Shown one piece after another: positions 26,099 through 34,420 of a stretch of 64,000 nt of DNA (positions within the stretch are counted from its first letter, which is position 1; every line of letters begins with the position of its first letter). The stretch lies in NCBI GenBank assembly GCA_016220085.1, contig JACRIN010000030.1, positions 1-64,000 of the forward strand. The letters are read 5' to 3'. Under the pieces are notes generated by a model. The model was not told the DNA's origin and did not search any database. It saw nothing but the letters and a program-made list of their open reading frames with translations. Position numbers and translations under genes: made by a program. This DNA comes from Planctomycetota bacterium (GTDB taxonomy: Bacteria; Planctomycetota; UBA1135; GCA-002686595).

Positions 26099-27343
26099 GT
26101 GGGCGCCGCGAACACGACCGAGGATCCGCACGATCGCGCGCGAGGCTATGTGATGGAGCTCGGCGCCGCGCTGCACCGCTATGGCGCGATGGCGCCGCGC
26201 GTCGAGCAGGCGATGGAGCTCGTCGCGGCGCGGTTCGCGCTCGCCGGACAGTTTTTCGCGACGCCGACTTCGATCTTCGCCGCGTTCGGCGAGCCCGGGC
26301 GGCAATCGGTCGGCCTGATGCGCGTCGAGCCCGGCAACCTCGACCTCGACAAGCGTTGCGCGCTCGACGAGCTGCTCGGCGACACGCTGCACGGTCGCGT
26401 GACGCCGGAAACCGGGCTCGCGCGCCTCGCCGAGATCGAACGCGCGCCGCGACGTTGGGGCCCGGCGATGACGACGGTTTGCTACGGATTGTCGTCCGCG
26501 GCCGCCGCGCGCTTCCTCGGCGGTTCGTGGCGCGAGATGGGCGCCGCGTTGATCGTCGGATGGATGGCGGGCCTGCTGGTGCTCGCCGCCGCGCGGTCGC
26601 GTTGGTTGCGCGGGGTGTTCGAACCGCTCGCGGCGACGCTCGCTTCGGCTCTCGCGCTCGTGCTCGCGTGGCGGTTCGGGCCGATGTCGACGTTCACCGT
26701 CACGGTCGGCGGCCTGATCGTGTTCTTGCCCGGGATGATGATGACGACGGCGATGAGCGAGCTCGCGCTGCGCCACCTCGCGGCCGGCACCGCGCGCTTC
26801 ATGGGCGCGGTGCTGACGTTGCTCGCGCTGACGCTCGGCGTCGTGATCGGTCGGCAGGTCGAGCGCATGCTCCCGGCGATCCAGGAATTCGACGCGGCGC
26901 TCGCGCAGGCGCCGCCGGAGTGGTCGCTCGTGCTCGCGTTGGTCGTCGCGCCGCTCGCGATAGCGGTCCTGCTGCAAGCGCGACCGCGCGACCTCGGCTG
27001 GATCCTCGCGGCGGGCGTGATCGCGTTCCTCGGCGCGCGCTCCGGCGGCCAAATGTTCGGCGCGGATGTCGGCGCGTTCACGGGAGCGTTCGCGGTCGGC
27101 GCGGCGAGCAACCTATTCGGTCGCGTCCTTCATCGACCGTCGGTGGTGACGATGGTCCCGGGCCTGCTCGTGCTCGTCCCCGGCAGCTTGGGCTTCCGCG
27201 GCTTGCTCTCGCTGCTCGAGCGCGACACCGTCTCGGGCGTCGACGCGGCGTTTAGCATGGTGATGATCGCGATCTCGCTCGCGGCGGGCCTGCTGCTCGC
27301 GAACGTGGCGGTGACGCCGCGCCGCCTCGACGCGGCGGGGTGA
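26099..27343 (+). CDS. ThrE-family threonine/serine exporter
   Basis: 414 residues. The N-terminal third is the cytoplasmic ThrE domain (YVMELGAALHRYGAMAPRVE, then ALDELLGDTLHGRVTPETG). About ten hydrophobic segments follow, covering the two ThrE membrane modules (GLIVFLPGMMMTTAMSELAL in the first, VVTMVPGLLVLVPGSLGF in the second). This fused architecture is that of Corynebacterium ThrE, a proton-driven exporter of threonine and serine. The start is GTG at 26099; an ATG 54 bases further in would remove the first residues of the conserved region. Substrate specificity is inferred from family only. Confidence 0.88.
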   Translation: MGAANTTEDPHDRARGYVMELGAALHRYGAMAPRVEQAMELVAARFALAGQFFATPTSIFAAFGEPGRQSVGLMRVEPGNLDLDKRCALDELLGDTLHGRVTPETGLARLAEIERAPRRWGPAMTTVCYGLSSAAAARFLGGSWREMGAALIVGWMAGLLVLAAARSRWLRGVFEPLAATLASALALVLAWRFGPMSTFTVTVGGLIVFLPGMMMTTAMSELALRHLAAGTARFMGAVLTLLALTLGVVIGRQVERMLPAIQEFDAALAQAPPEWSLVLALVVAPLAIAVLLQARPRDLGWILAAGVIAFLGARSGGQMFGADVGAFTGAFAVGAASNLFGRVLHRPSVVTMVPGLLVLVPGSLGFRGLLSLLERDTVSGVDAAFSMVMIAISLAAGLLLANVAVTPRRLDAAG

Positions 27344-27386
27344 GCGCATGCTTCCGACTGCCCTCGCGGCGTGACACAATCGCTTC

Positions 27387-28250
27387 GTGGCGCAGCGCAC
27401 CTTGGTGGTTCAACTGGACGTTTCTCGGGCGAAGACCCTCCAACGCGAGCTCGAGCGATCGGGCTTCGAGTTCCGCGGGGTTCCGCACGCGAGCTTTTCC
27501 GCCCGGCAGGACGGCGTGATCGCGACGATGTACACGTCGGGCAAGCTCGTCGTGCAGAGCGCCGACCCCGACACGTTCTGTGAACGGTTTCTCGGCATCG
27601 CGGCGGAGCCGCGCGCGGAGACACGCGAGGAAACGACGGTCGGCAGCGACGAATCGGGCAAGGGCGACTACTTCGGGCCGCTCGTGGTCGCTGCGGTGCG
27701 GTTGGAGCCCGAGATCGCGCGCGAGCTGCGCGGCGGTCCGGTGCGCGACTCGAAGTTGATCGACGACGAAAGCTGTCTGCGGCTCGGCGCGGCGTTGCGC
27801 GCGAAGCTCCCGCACGCGATCGCGCGGCTGGATCCGCCCGCCTACAACGTCGAGCACGCTCGGGTGAAGAACCTGAACCCGATGCTCGCGAAGCTGCACG
27901 GCGACGTGATCAAGCAGCTCGCCTCGCCCGGCATGTTGGTCGTCGTCGACCAGTTCGGGCCCGAGAGGCTCGTCGCGCGCGAAGTCGAAGGCACGGACGT
28001 GCGGTTGGTGCAACGACCGCGCGGCGAAGAGATCCTCGCGGTCGCCGCGGCCAGCGTGATCGCGCGCGAACAGTTCTTGCGAGGGCTGCAAGAGCTCTCG
28101 GAGCAGTGGGCGCTCGATCTCTGCAAGGGCGCGGGAGATCCCACCGATCGCTCGGCGCGCAAGTTCGTCGCCGTGCACGGCTTCGACAAGCTCGGAAACG
28201 TCGCGAAGCTCCACTTCCGGACGACGCAGAAGATCGGAGGCTCGCGATGA
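27387..28250 (+). CDS. rnhC: Ribonuclease HIII
   Basis: Cleaves RNA in RNA-DNA hybrids. The 287 residues comprise an N-terminal TBP-like substrate-binding domain (about 1-80) and the RNase H catalytic domain. GSDESGKGDYFGPLVVAAV carries the first catalytic Asp and Glu, VRDSKLIDDE the region of the next acidic residue, and VVVDQFG and ASVIAREQFL follow as in RnhC rather than RnhB. The GTG start at 27387 gives MAQRTLVVQL, the beginning of the first strand. The stop overlaps the dapF start by four bases. Confidence 0.93.
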   Translation: MAQRTLVVQLDVSRAKTLQRELERSGFEFRGVPHASFSARQDGVIATMYTSGKLVVQSADPDTFCERFLGIAAEPRAETREETTVGSDESGKGDYFGPLVVAAVRLEPEIARELRGGPVRDSKLIDDESCLRLGAALRAKLPHAIARLDPPAYNVEHARVKNLNPMLAKLHGDVIKQLASPGMLVVVDQFGPERLVAREVEGTDVRLVQRPRGEEILAVAAASVIAREQFLRGLQELSEQWALDLCKGAGDPTDRSARKFVAVHGFDKLGNVAKLHFRTTQKIGGSR

Positions 28251-29545
28251 AGGTCGAGATCGTGTCCGGAACCGGCAATACGTTCGCGTTGGTCGACGCG
28301 TTCGAGCCGGAGACGCAAGCCGAGCTCGCCGATCCCGCGGCGCTCGCGACCGCGATGGTGCGCGCGAGCGGACGGCCGGTCGCGGGCGCGATCCAGGCGC
28401 CGAGCGGCAGCTTCACGCTCGACGCGCCGCTGCCGGCGCTCGACGGATTGCTCGTGCTCGGGCCTTCGAGCCGCGCCGACGTGCGCATGACGCTCTACAA
28501 CGCCGACGGCAGCCGTCCGGAGACGTGCGGCAACGGCCTGCGCGCCGCCGCGCACGTCGCGCGTGCGCACGGACGAGTGAGGAGCGACCTCTTCACGATC
28601 GAATGCGACGCCGGCGTGCGCCACGCGGAGCGCCTCGGCGGCGAGCCGCCGCGCGTGCGCGTCTCGATGGGCGTGCCGAAGGTGCTCGAAGCGCGCGCGC
28701 CGCTCTCGACGTCGCGCGGGACGCTCGAAGCGACGCTGGTCGACGTCGGCAATCCGCACTGCGTGCTCTTCGTGCCCGACCTCGATGGCGCGCCGGTGAC
28801 GACGCTCGGGCCCGAGCTCGAGAAGCATCCGCGTTTCCCCGCGCGCACCAACGTCGAGTTCGTCGAGGTCACGCCCGGCCGCATGCGCTTGCGCGTGTGG
28901 GAGCGCGGCGTCGGCGAGACGGCCGCGTGCGGCAGCGGGGCGTGCGCGGCGGCCGCGGCGTTCTGGTCGACCGGTCGCGGCGCGATTCCGCCGGAGATCG
29001 AGCTCTTGGGCGGCGTGCTCGTCGTCGAATGGGACGGCGCGGGCGAGATTCGCATCGTCGGCGAGGTGCGCGTGCTCGCGCGCGGCGAGTGGGGGCGAGC
29101 CGCTCCGCCGACCGCGAGCGTCGTCGAGGCCGCGGCTCGTTCCGCGAGCTCCGACGGGAAGGTTGGCGCGAAGGTCGGCGTGCAGGCAGGAGTTGGACCG
29201 AGCGAAACGAACGCTGCCGCCGCCGAAGTGAACGTTGCCGCGGAAGCGAACGCCGCCGCGGCGGAAGCCAACGTCGTCCTCGTGCCGCACGCCGAGCCGA
29301 TGGCGAAAGTGCGTGAGCGCATCCTTGCGCTCGCCGCGCGCCACTCCGTGCGCGTCGAGAGCGACGACGGTACGACCCATGGCGTGCTCGCGAAGACGAT
29401 TCCGTTCCTCGGCCGCGCCGCGGTGCGCTACGAGATTCGCGAGCGTTCGGTCGCGCTGGAGCTGGTCGATCGCCCTCGCGGGTTGCCCGAGGAGCTCGTC
29501 AAGCGCACGCTGGTGGACGAGCTCGCGCGCGCTCTCGAGACCTGA
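28247..29545 (+). CDS. dapF: Diaminopimelate epimerase with extra C-terminal domain
   Basis: Interconverts LL- and meso-diaminopimelate for lysine and peptidoglycan. C94 in ETCGNGLRAA and C228 in ETAACGSGACAA are the two catalytic cysteines, and VDVGNPHCVLFV is conserved. The epimerase fold ends near residue 285, the usual total length. Beyond it are an Ala/Glu/Asn-rich linker with near-repeats (AEANAAAAEANV-like, about 300-350) and an 80-residue folded-looking C-terminal part (VRERILALAARHSVRVESDD onward) that I do not recognise. The ATG at 28247 overlaps the rnhC stop. Confidence 0.88.
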   Translation: MKVEIVSGTGNTFALVDAFEPETQAELADPAALATAMVRASGRPVAGAIQAPSGSFTLDAPLPALDGLLVLGPSSRADVRMTLYNADGSRPETCGNGLRAAAHVARAHGRVRSDLFTIECDAGVRHAERLGGEPPRVRVSMGVPKVLEARAPLSTSRGTLEATLVDVGNPHCVLFVPDLDGAPVTTLGPELEKHPRFPARTNVEFVEVTPGRMRLRVWERGVGETAACGSGACAAAAAFWSTGRGAIPPEIELLGGVLVVEWDGAGEIRIVGEVRVLARGEWGRAAPPTASVVEAAARSASSDGKVGAKVGVQAGVGPSETNAAAAEVNVAAEANAAAAEANVVLVPHAEPMAKVRERILALAARHSVRVESDDGTTHGVLAKTIPFLGRAAVRYEIRERSVALELVDRPRGLPEELVKRTLVDELARALET

Positions 29546-29567
29546 CGACGCGGCGGGGGCCGACGCG

Positions 29568-31262
29568 TTGGAGTATCTGGTCCACATCGTTCTCGCGGTG
29601 TTCATGCTCGCGATCGCCGAACAAGGCGCGCGCACCGAGCTCGAGGTGCCGTGGGCGATCGCACTGTTGGCGCTCGCGCCGTACGTGATCGGGACCTACT
29701 CGCGCGTCCTGTACCTGCGCGGCAAGTTCGTCGTGTCCGGCTGGCTGTGGCGCGGCCTGCATTGGTGCGCGCCGCTGTTGTATGCGCTCGCGGTGTGCGT
29801 CTTCGGGTGGCCGGCGACGATCGAGCGTTGGACCGGCGCGTCGACGAGCCTGCTCGGTTGGCCGTCGCCGGGGCTGTTGCTCGGATTCGCGCCGTTCGTC
29901 GTGTACCAGCTCGCGACGATCGACGTGCGCGTGCGGCACACCGAGCTCGACCCGACCGTGCGCGCGGCGACGCGCCGCTTCCACGTGCGGATGTTCGCGT
30001 CGGGGCTCGTGCCGACCGCGATCTTCGCCGTCGGAGCGTGGATCGTCGGCCAGAACGAAGCGTGGCGCGTCAACGTCGAGCACGTCGGGCTCTACGGGAT
30101 GGTCTTCGTGCTCGGTTCGGTCGGCGCGTTCACGCTCGCGTTGCCGTGGATCCTGCGCGCGAGCTGGGACACGCGGTCGCTCGAGCCCGGTGCTCTGCGC
30201 TCGCTGCTCGAGGACGTCTCGCGCCACGCGCGCTTTCGCCATCACGATCTGCGGGTCTGGAACACCGGCGATCTGCTCGCGAACGCGGCGGTGGTCGGAA
30301 TGGGCCCGCTCGATCGTGTGGTGCTGTTTTCGGACGTGTTGCTCGCGTCGCTGTCGCCGCGCGAGGTCGTCGCGGTGCTCGCGCACGAGATCGGACACGC
30401 GAAACGCCACCACGTGCTGATCTTCGTCGCGTGGACGGGCGCGGTGTTCCTCGCCGGCGATCTCGTCGGACGCGAGTTCGAGAACGAGTGGGTGTCGGGC
30501 GGCATCGTGCTCGCGCTGTTCGGGTGTTGGTACAAGCTCTTCGGTTGGCTCTCGCGGCGCTTCGAGCTCGAGGCCGATCTGTTCGCGCTGCGATTGACGC
30601 GCGATCCGGTCGGCATCGTCGGCGCGCTCGAGAGCGTCGGTGGCGCGCACTCGCGCGAGCTCGATTCGTGGCGGCACTTCAGCACCGCGAAGCGCATCGC
30701 GTTCGTCGAGCGAGTCGCGGTCGACGAGCGCGTCGGTCACGCGCTCGAGCGCAAGTTGCGCGCGTTGACGTGGCTCGGCGGCGTGCTTTTCGTGCTCGCG
30801 TTCGGCGTTTCGGCGCAGCGGCTCGCCGCAGACCTGCCGCGCGATCGCGTGATCGCCGCGCTGGCGCTCGGAGAGTGGTCGCGCGCGGAATCGGGCGCGG
30901 CGGAGCTCGCGGAGCGCGATCTCGAGCTCTCGAATTGGCTCTCGCTGATCGTCGACCTCTCGCCCGAGCAACGCGCAGAGCCCGGGATCGCCGTCGTGCG
31001 CGCACGGACAGCGCTCGCCGCCGGCGACGCGAAGCGCGCGCTCGACTGGCTCACGCTGGAGGCGTTGTCGGGCCGTCGCGAGACGCTGCCGGTCGCCGAC
31101 GTGCTCGCCGAGTACGTCGAAGTCGAGGCGGAAGAGCTCGCGGCCGGCCGCCTGCCGTCTTTCGCGCCGCTGGCGCCGCGCTTCGCGGACGCGCCCGAAG
31201 CGTGGCAGGCCGCCGCGCGCGAACACGACGCGGCTCTCGAGCGCTCGCGCGGCTCGCGCTGA
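29568..31262 (+). CDS. M48-family membrane metalloprotease
   Basis: 564 residues. About five hydrophobic helices in the first 200 residues precede a Ste24/HtpX-type catalytic core: HEIGHAKRHH (HExxH at 273-277) supplies two zinc ligands, and E335 in FELEADLFALRL the third, with two membrane helices between them. The C-terminal 170 residues after another helix (LGGVLFVLAFGVSA) are Ala/Leu/Glu-rich and helical, possibly TPR-like. It likely degrades or processes membrane proteins. TTG at 29568 with GCGGGGG upstream gives the complete first helix. It is 121 bp upstream of the membrane-anchored sigma factor, a possible substrate. Confidence 0.85.
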   Translation: MEYLVHIVLAVFMLAIAEQGARTELEVPWAIALLALAPYVIGTYSRVLYLRGKFVVSGWLWRGLHWCAPLLYALAVCVFGWPATIERWTGASTSLLGWPSPGLLLGFAPFVVYQLATIDVRVRHTELDPTVRAATRRFHVRMFASGLVPTAIFAVGAWIVGQNEAWRVNVEHVGLYGMVFVLGSVGAFTLALPWILRASWDTRSLEPGALRSLLEDVSRHARFRHHDLRVWNTGDLLANAAVVGMGPLDRVVLFSDVLLASLSPREVVAVLAHEIGHAKRHHVLIFVAWTGAVFLAGDLVGREFENEWVSGGIVLALFGCWYKLFGWLSRRFELEADLFALRLTRDPVGIVGALESVGGAHSRELDSWRHFSTAKRIAFVERVAVDERVGHALERKLRALTWLGGVLFVLAFGVSAQRLAADLPRDRVIAALALGEWSRAESGAAELAERDLELSNWLSLIVDLSPEQRAEPGIAVVRARTALAAGDAKRALDWLTLEALSGRRETLPVADVLAEYVEVEAEELAAGRLPSFAPLAPRFADAPEAWQAAAREHDAALERSRGSR

Positions 31263-31383
31263 GCGAGCGGGAAGACGACGAATCGACGGTCGCTCGCGGT
31301 CGCTTAGCCTCGCAGCGCCGGCCGCCGCGCGAAGGGCGAGAATCTCAGTCACGCGCCGGAGCCTGCTCCGTCTGGCGCGCAGC

Positions 31384-34173
31384 ATGACGAACTCACGACC
31401 GCTCGATCCGGAGGCGTTGCTCGCCGAAGCCGCGTGGGTGCGCGCGTTGGCGCGGAGCTTGGTGCGCGGCGACGAAGTCGACGATCTCGTGCAGGACACG
31501 TGGACGGCTGCGCTCGAGCGGCGGCCCGACGTGGAGACCGCCGGCGGCCTGCGCGCGTGGCTCGGGCGCGTGACGCGCAACCTCGCGATCGATCGTCGGC
31601 GCGTCGCGTCGGCGCAAGCGTGGCACGCGAAGCGCTTGGAGCGGCACGATCCCGAGCGCCCCGACGATGCGGTTGCGCGCATCGCCCTGCAGCAGAAGCT
31701 CGTTGCCGCGGTGCTCGCGCTCGACGAGCCGCATCGCAGCGCGGTGATCTGGCGCTACCTCGATGGGCTCGACTCGGATGAGATCGCGAGGCGTCAGGGC
31801 GTGACTCCGGAAGCGGCGCGCAAGCGCATCTCGCGCGGGCTCGCGACGTTGCGCGAGCGCTTCGATCGCGAGCATCGCGGCGGTCGCGCGGAGTGGCTCG
31901 CGCTGTTCGCGTGCGTCGCCGAGCCGCCGCAGGTGCTCGTGCGGAGCTACCTCGCGTGGAAGGTGATCGCGGCGTTGGTCGTCGCGTCGCTCGCAGGCGG
32001 CCGTTGGTGGGTGAGCGCGAGCTCGCCGAGCCGCGCGCCGACGACCGCGGCGACGCCGAGTCTCGTCAGCGCGACGCCCGAGCCGTTCGCAGTCGCGCCG
32101 ACACCCGATCCGAACGCGCGCGTCGCTACCGGCAGTGCGCTCGCCGCGCCGAACGCTCCGAGCGCGCAAGCGACGCTGCGCGGCCGCGTGCTCGACGCCG
32201 ACGGCGCACCGAAGGCCGGCGCGCGCGTTGACGTGTTCACGAGCGACTTCGCGGGCTTCCAGTTGATCGACAAGGCTGCGCAGAGAGCGCGCGAGCTCGT
32301 TGCGACGCTGACGACCGACGCTGGAGGCGAGTTCACGTTCGCGGCGGCGGCACTCGACCGCCTGTACGACCTCGAAGCCGGCGCGGACGGCGTGCGCGCC
32401 GCGCCGCTCTTCGACGTCAGCGCTGGCATGGACGTGACGCTCGAGCTGCGCCCGATGGGGTCGCTCTACGGCCGCGTCGTGCGCCTCGAACGCGCCGAAC
32501 CGCTCGCCGGCGTGCGAGTCGAGGCGACGTTCAGGCCCGATCGCATAACGCACACGCGCGCGCTCGCCGTCGCAACGACGACCGACGAACAGGGCGTGTA
32601 TCGCTTCGCGAGCCTCTCGCCCGGTCCGTACACACTTCGCGTGGAGCTGGCGGATGCGCCGAGCGTGTCGAGTTCCGTCACGGTCTGGCCGGGCGAGAGC
32701 ACGGCGCGCAATCTCGTCGTGGAATCGGGTCGTACGGTGCGCGGTCGTGTCGTCGATGCTCCGACCTCGGCGCCGATCGTCGGTGCTCTCGTGTCGGATT
32801 TTTCGAGCTTCACGCGCGCCGTCGCGACCGATGCGCATGGCGAGTTCGTGTTGGACGGCATTCCGCCGCGGCGAGATGCGATGTTGCGCGCTCGTGCGCC
32901 TGGGTACGGAGTGAGCACGATCCGAGTCGCGCAGGGCGTCGAGCCCGTGCTCGTGCCGATGCAGCGCGCCAGCACGTGGCGCGGTCGCGTCGTCGACGAG
33001 CTCGGCGCGCCGCTCTCGGACGCGTACGTGGCGGCGGTCGCGCACGAAGTGCTCGAAGCCGACCGCGGCCGCGGGGTGCAGCAATCCGATCGCGTCGTGA
33101 CGCGCACGGACGCGCAGGGAGCGTTCGAGCTCGTCGACGTGCGGACCGACGTGACGCACTGGCTCTTCGCGCGCAAGCCGGGCTTCGGCACGCGCTGGAT
33201 CGCGGTCCCGAAAGAGCCGCAGAACGATCGCGACCTGCCGGACGTCGTGCTCGAAGCGAGCGCGGCCATCGCGGTGCGCGTGATCGACGAGCACGGTGCG
33301 CCGGTCGCCGGCGCTTGGGTGTGGATCCGCGGCGTGGCGTCGTCGTCCGCCGAGAACGCGCCGCCGCCGGCGATGCTCGAACGGCTCGGCGTGCGAGAGG
33401 TGCGAACCGCTGCGGACGGAAGCGCGCGGGTCGCCGATCTCGCGCGAGATTCGTACGAGGTCAAGGCGAGCTTGCGGCCGGGCGGTGCGCTTGCCATCGA
33501 GAACGTGGTGCTATCGGCGCCGGGCGAAGTGCAGGATCTCGAACTCGAGCTGGCGCGCGGACGAGCCATCCGAGGTCGCGTCGTCGATGGCGCCGGGCGG
33601 CCGTTGGACGCCATCGTGACATTGGAGCAAGCCGAGCTGGGGACGTGGTCGCGTGCCGAGCGGATCCTCAGCTCGGAGTCGATCCCGACCGACAGTGACG
33701 GCCGCTTCGAGTTCGAGATCCTCGGTTCGCACGAGTGTCGACTGGCGGTGTTTCCGCAGGAGACCGACGCGAACGGCGAGCCGCTCTACTCGCCGAAGTC
33801 GCTTGGCGCGGTCGAACCCGGCGGCAAGCCGCTCGAAGTGCGCCTCGAAGCCAGCGTGCGCGTCAGCGGGCGAGTGCTCGATGCGGACGGCGTGCCGGTC
33901 GCGAGCTGCGTCGTGCGGCTCGACCGAGAAGGTGCGTTCGCGAGCGGGGTCGACTACGTCGAGACCGACGCGACGGGCGGCTTCCGGTTGCTGCTCGCGC
34001 CGACCGACCTGGTCGTGATCCGTGCCGAATGGCCGGCACGCTTCAACCAGCCGCCGTACGCGAGCGGGCTCCGTCGAGTGGTCGTCGAGACGCCCGTGCC
34101 GGCGCCCGACGGGCTCGAGATTCGGTTCGCTTGGCGGGTCGCCGACGGGGCGCCGGACGGCGGCGGGAAGTAG
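31384..34173 (+). CDS. ECF sigma factor fused to a transmembrane anchor and extracytoplasmic carboxypeptidase-regulatory-like domains
   Basis: 929 residues. Residues 15-75 are sigma region 2 (VDDLVQDTWTAALERRP, LRAWLGRVTRNLAIDRRR) and 100-160 region 4 (LDEPHRSAVIWRYLDGLDSD then a helix-turn-helix). A single hydrophobic segment (189-206, YLAWKVIAALVVASLAGG) and a Ser/Pro/Thr linker follow, then about seven beta-sandwich repeats of the carboxypeptidase-regulatory/PEGA-like type, each starting with a G-R-V-V/L-D-x-x-G-x-P block (for example LRGRVLDADGAPKAGARVDV). The sigma part would be cytoplasmic and the repeats outside. No separate anti-sigma gene is present. Fused ECF factors of this kind are known from planctomycetes. 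Confidence 0.9.
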   Translation: MTNSRPLDPEALLAEAAWVRALARSLVRGDEVDDLVQDTWTAALERRPDVETAGGLRAWLGRVTRNLAIDRRRVASAQAWHAKRLERHDPERPDDAVARIALQQKLVAAVLALDEPHRSAVIWRYLDGLDSDEIARRQGVTPEAARKRISRGLATLRERFDREHRGGRAEWLALFACVAEPPQVLVRSYLAWKVIAALVVASLAGGRWWVSASSPSRAPTTAATPSLVSATPEPFAVAPTPDPNARVATGSALAAPNAPSAQATLRGRVLDADGAPKAGARVDVFTSDFAGFQLIDKAAQRARELVATLTTDAGGEFTFAAAALDRLYDLEAGADGVRAAPLFDVSAGMDVTLELRPMGSLYGRVVRLERAEPLAGVRVEATFRPDRITHTRALAVATTTDEQGVYRFASLSPGPYTLRVELADAPSVSSSVTVWPGESTARNLVVESGRTVRGRVVDAPTSAPIVGALVSDFSSFTRAVATDAHGEFVLDGIPPRRDAMLRARAPGYGVSTIRVAQGVEPVLVPMQRASTWRGRVVDELGAPLSDAYVAAVAHEVLEADRGRGVQQSDRVVTRTDAQGAFELVDVRTDVTHWLFARKPGFGTRWIAVPKEPQNDRDLPDVVLEASAAIAVRVIDEHGAPVAGAWVWIRGVASSSAENAPPPAMLERLGVREVRTAADGSARVADLARDSYEVKASLRPGGALAIENVVLSAPGEVQDLELELARGRAIRGRVVDGAGRPLDAIVTLEQAELGTWSRAERILSSESIPTDSDGRFEFEILGSHECRLAVFPQETDANGEPLYSPKSLGAVEPGGKPLEVRLEASVRVSGRVLDADGVPVASCVVRLDREGAFASGVDYVETDATGGFRLLLAPTDLVVIRAEWPARFNQPPYASGLRRVVVETPVPAPDGLEIRFAWRVADGAPDGGGK

Positions 34174-34420
34174 GGCGACGAGCGGCTCGAAAAGGGCGCT
34201 CGCAAAGGCCTCCGGAGGCTGGAATCCGGGGTCGCCGGAGGGGATAATCCGACGGCCTTCCGAAGCTCGCCAAATCCGTTCCCGGTAGGGACTTGGGACG
34301 AAAACCCAGGGTCGCCGGGGCGGTGTGCGCGGAGGGGCTTCGCCGGTGGGGCAGCCGGGGCGCGGAACGACGCGCTTCGAGACCTGCAACCGGCGTCGAA
34401 ACCGACGGTCACTTCAGACG
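34174..34420. other. Leader region upstream of gyrA
   Basis: 247 bp. It contains a 12-bp palindrome GCCTCCGGAGGC (34208-34219) shortly after the sigma-factor gene and a GATAAT hexamer (34243-34248) with a poor TGGAAT 17 bp upstream (34220-34225), the only promoter-like pair I see. GGGTCGCCGG occurs twice. Confidence 0.35.
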
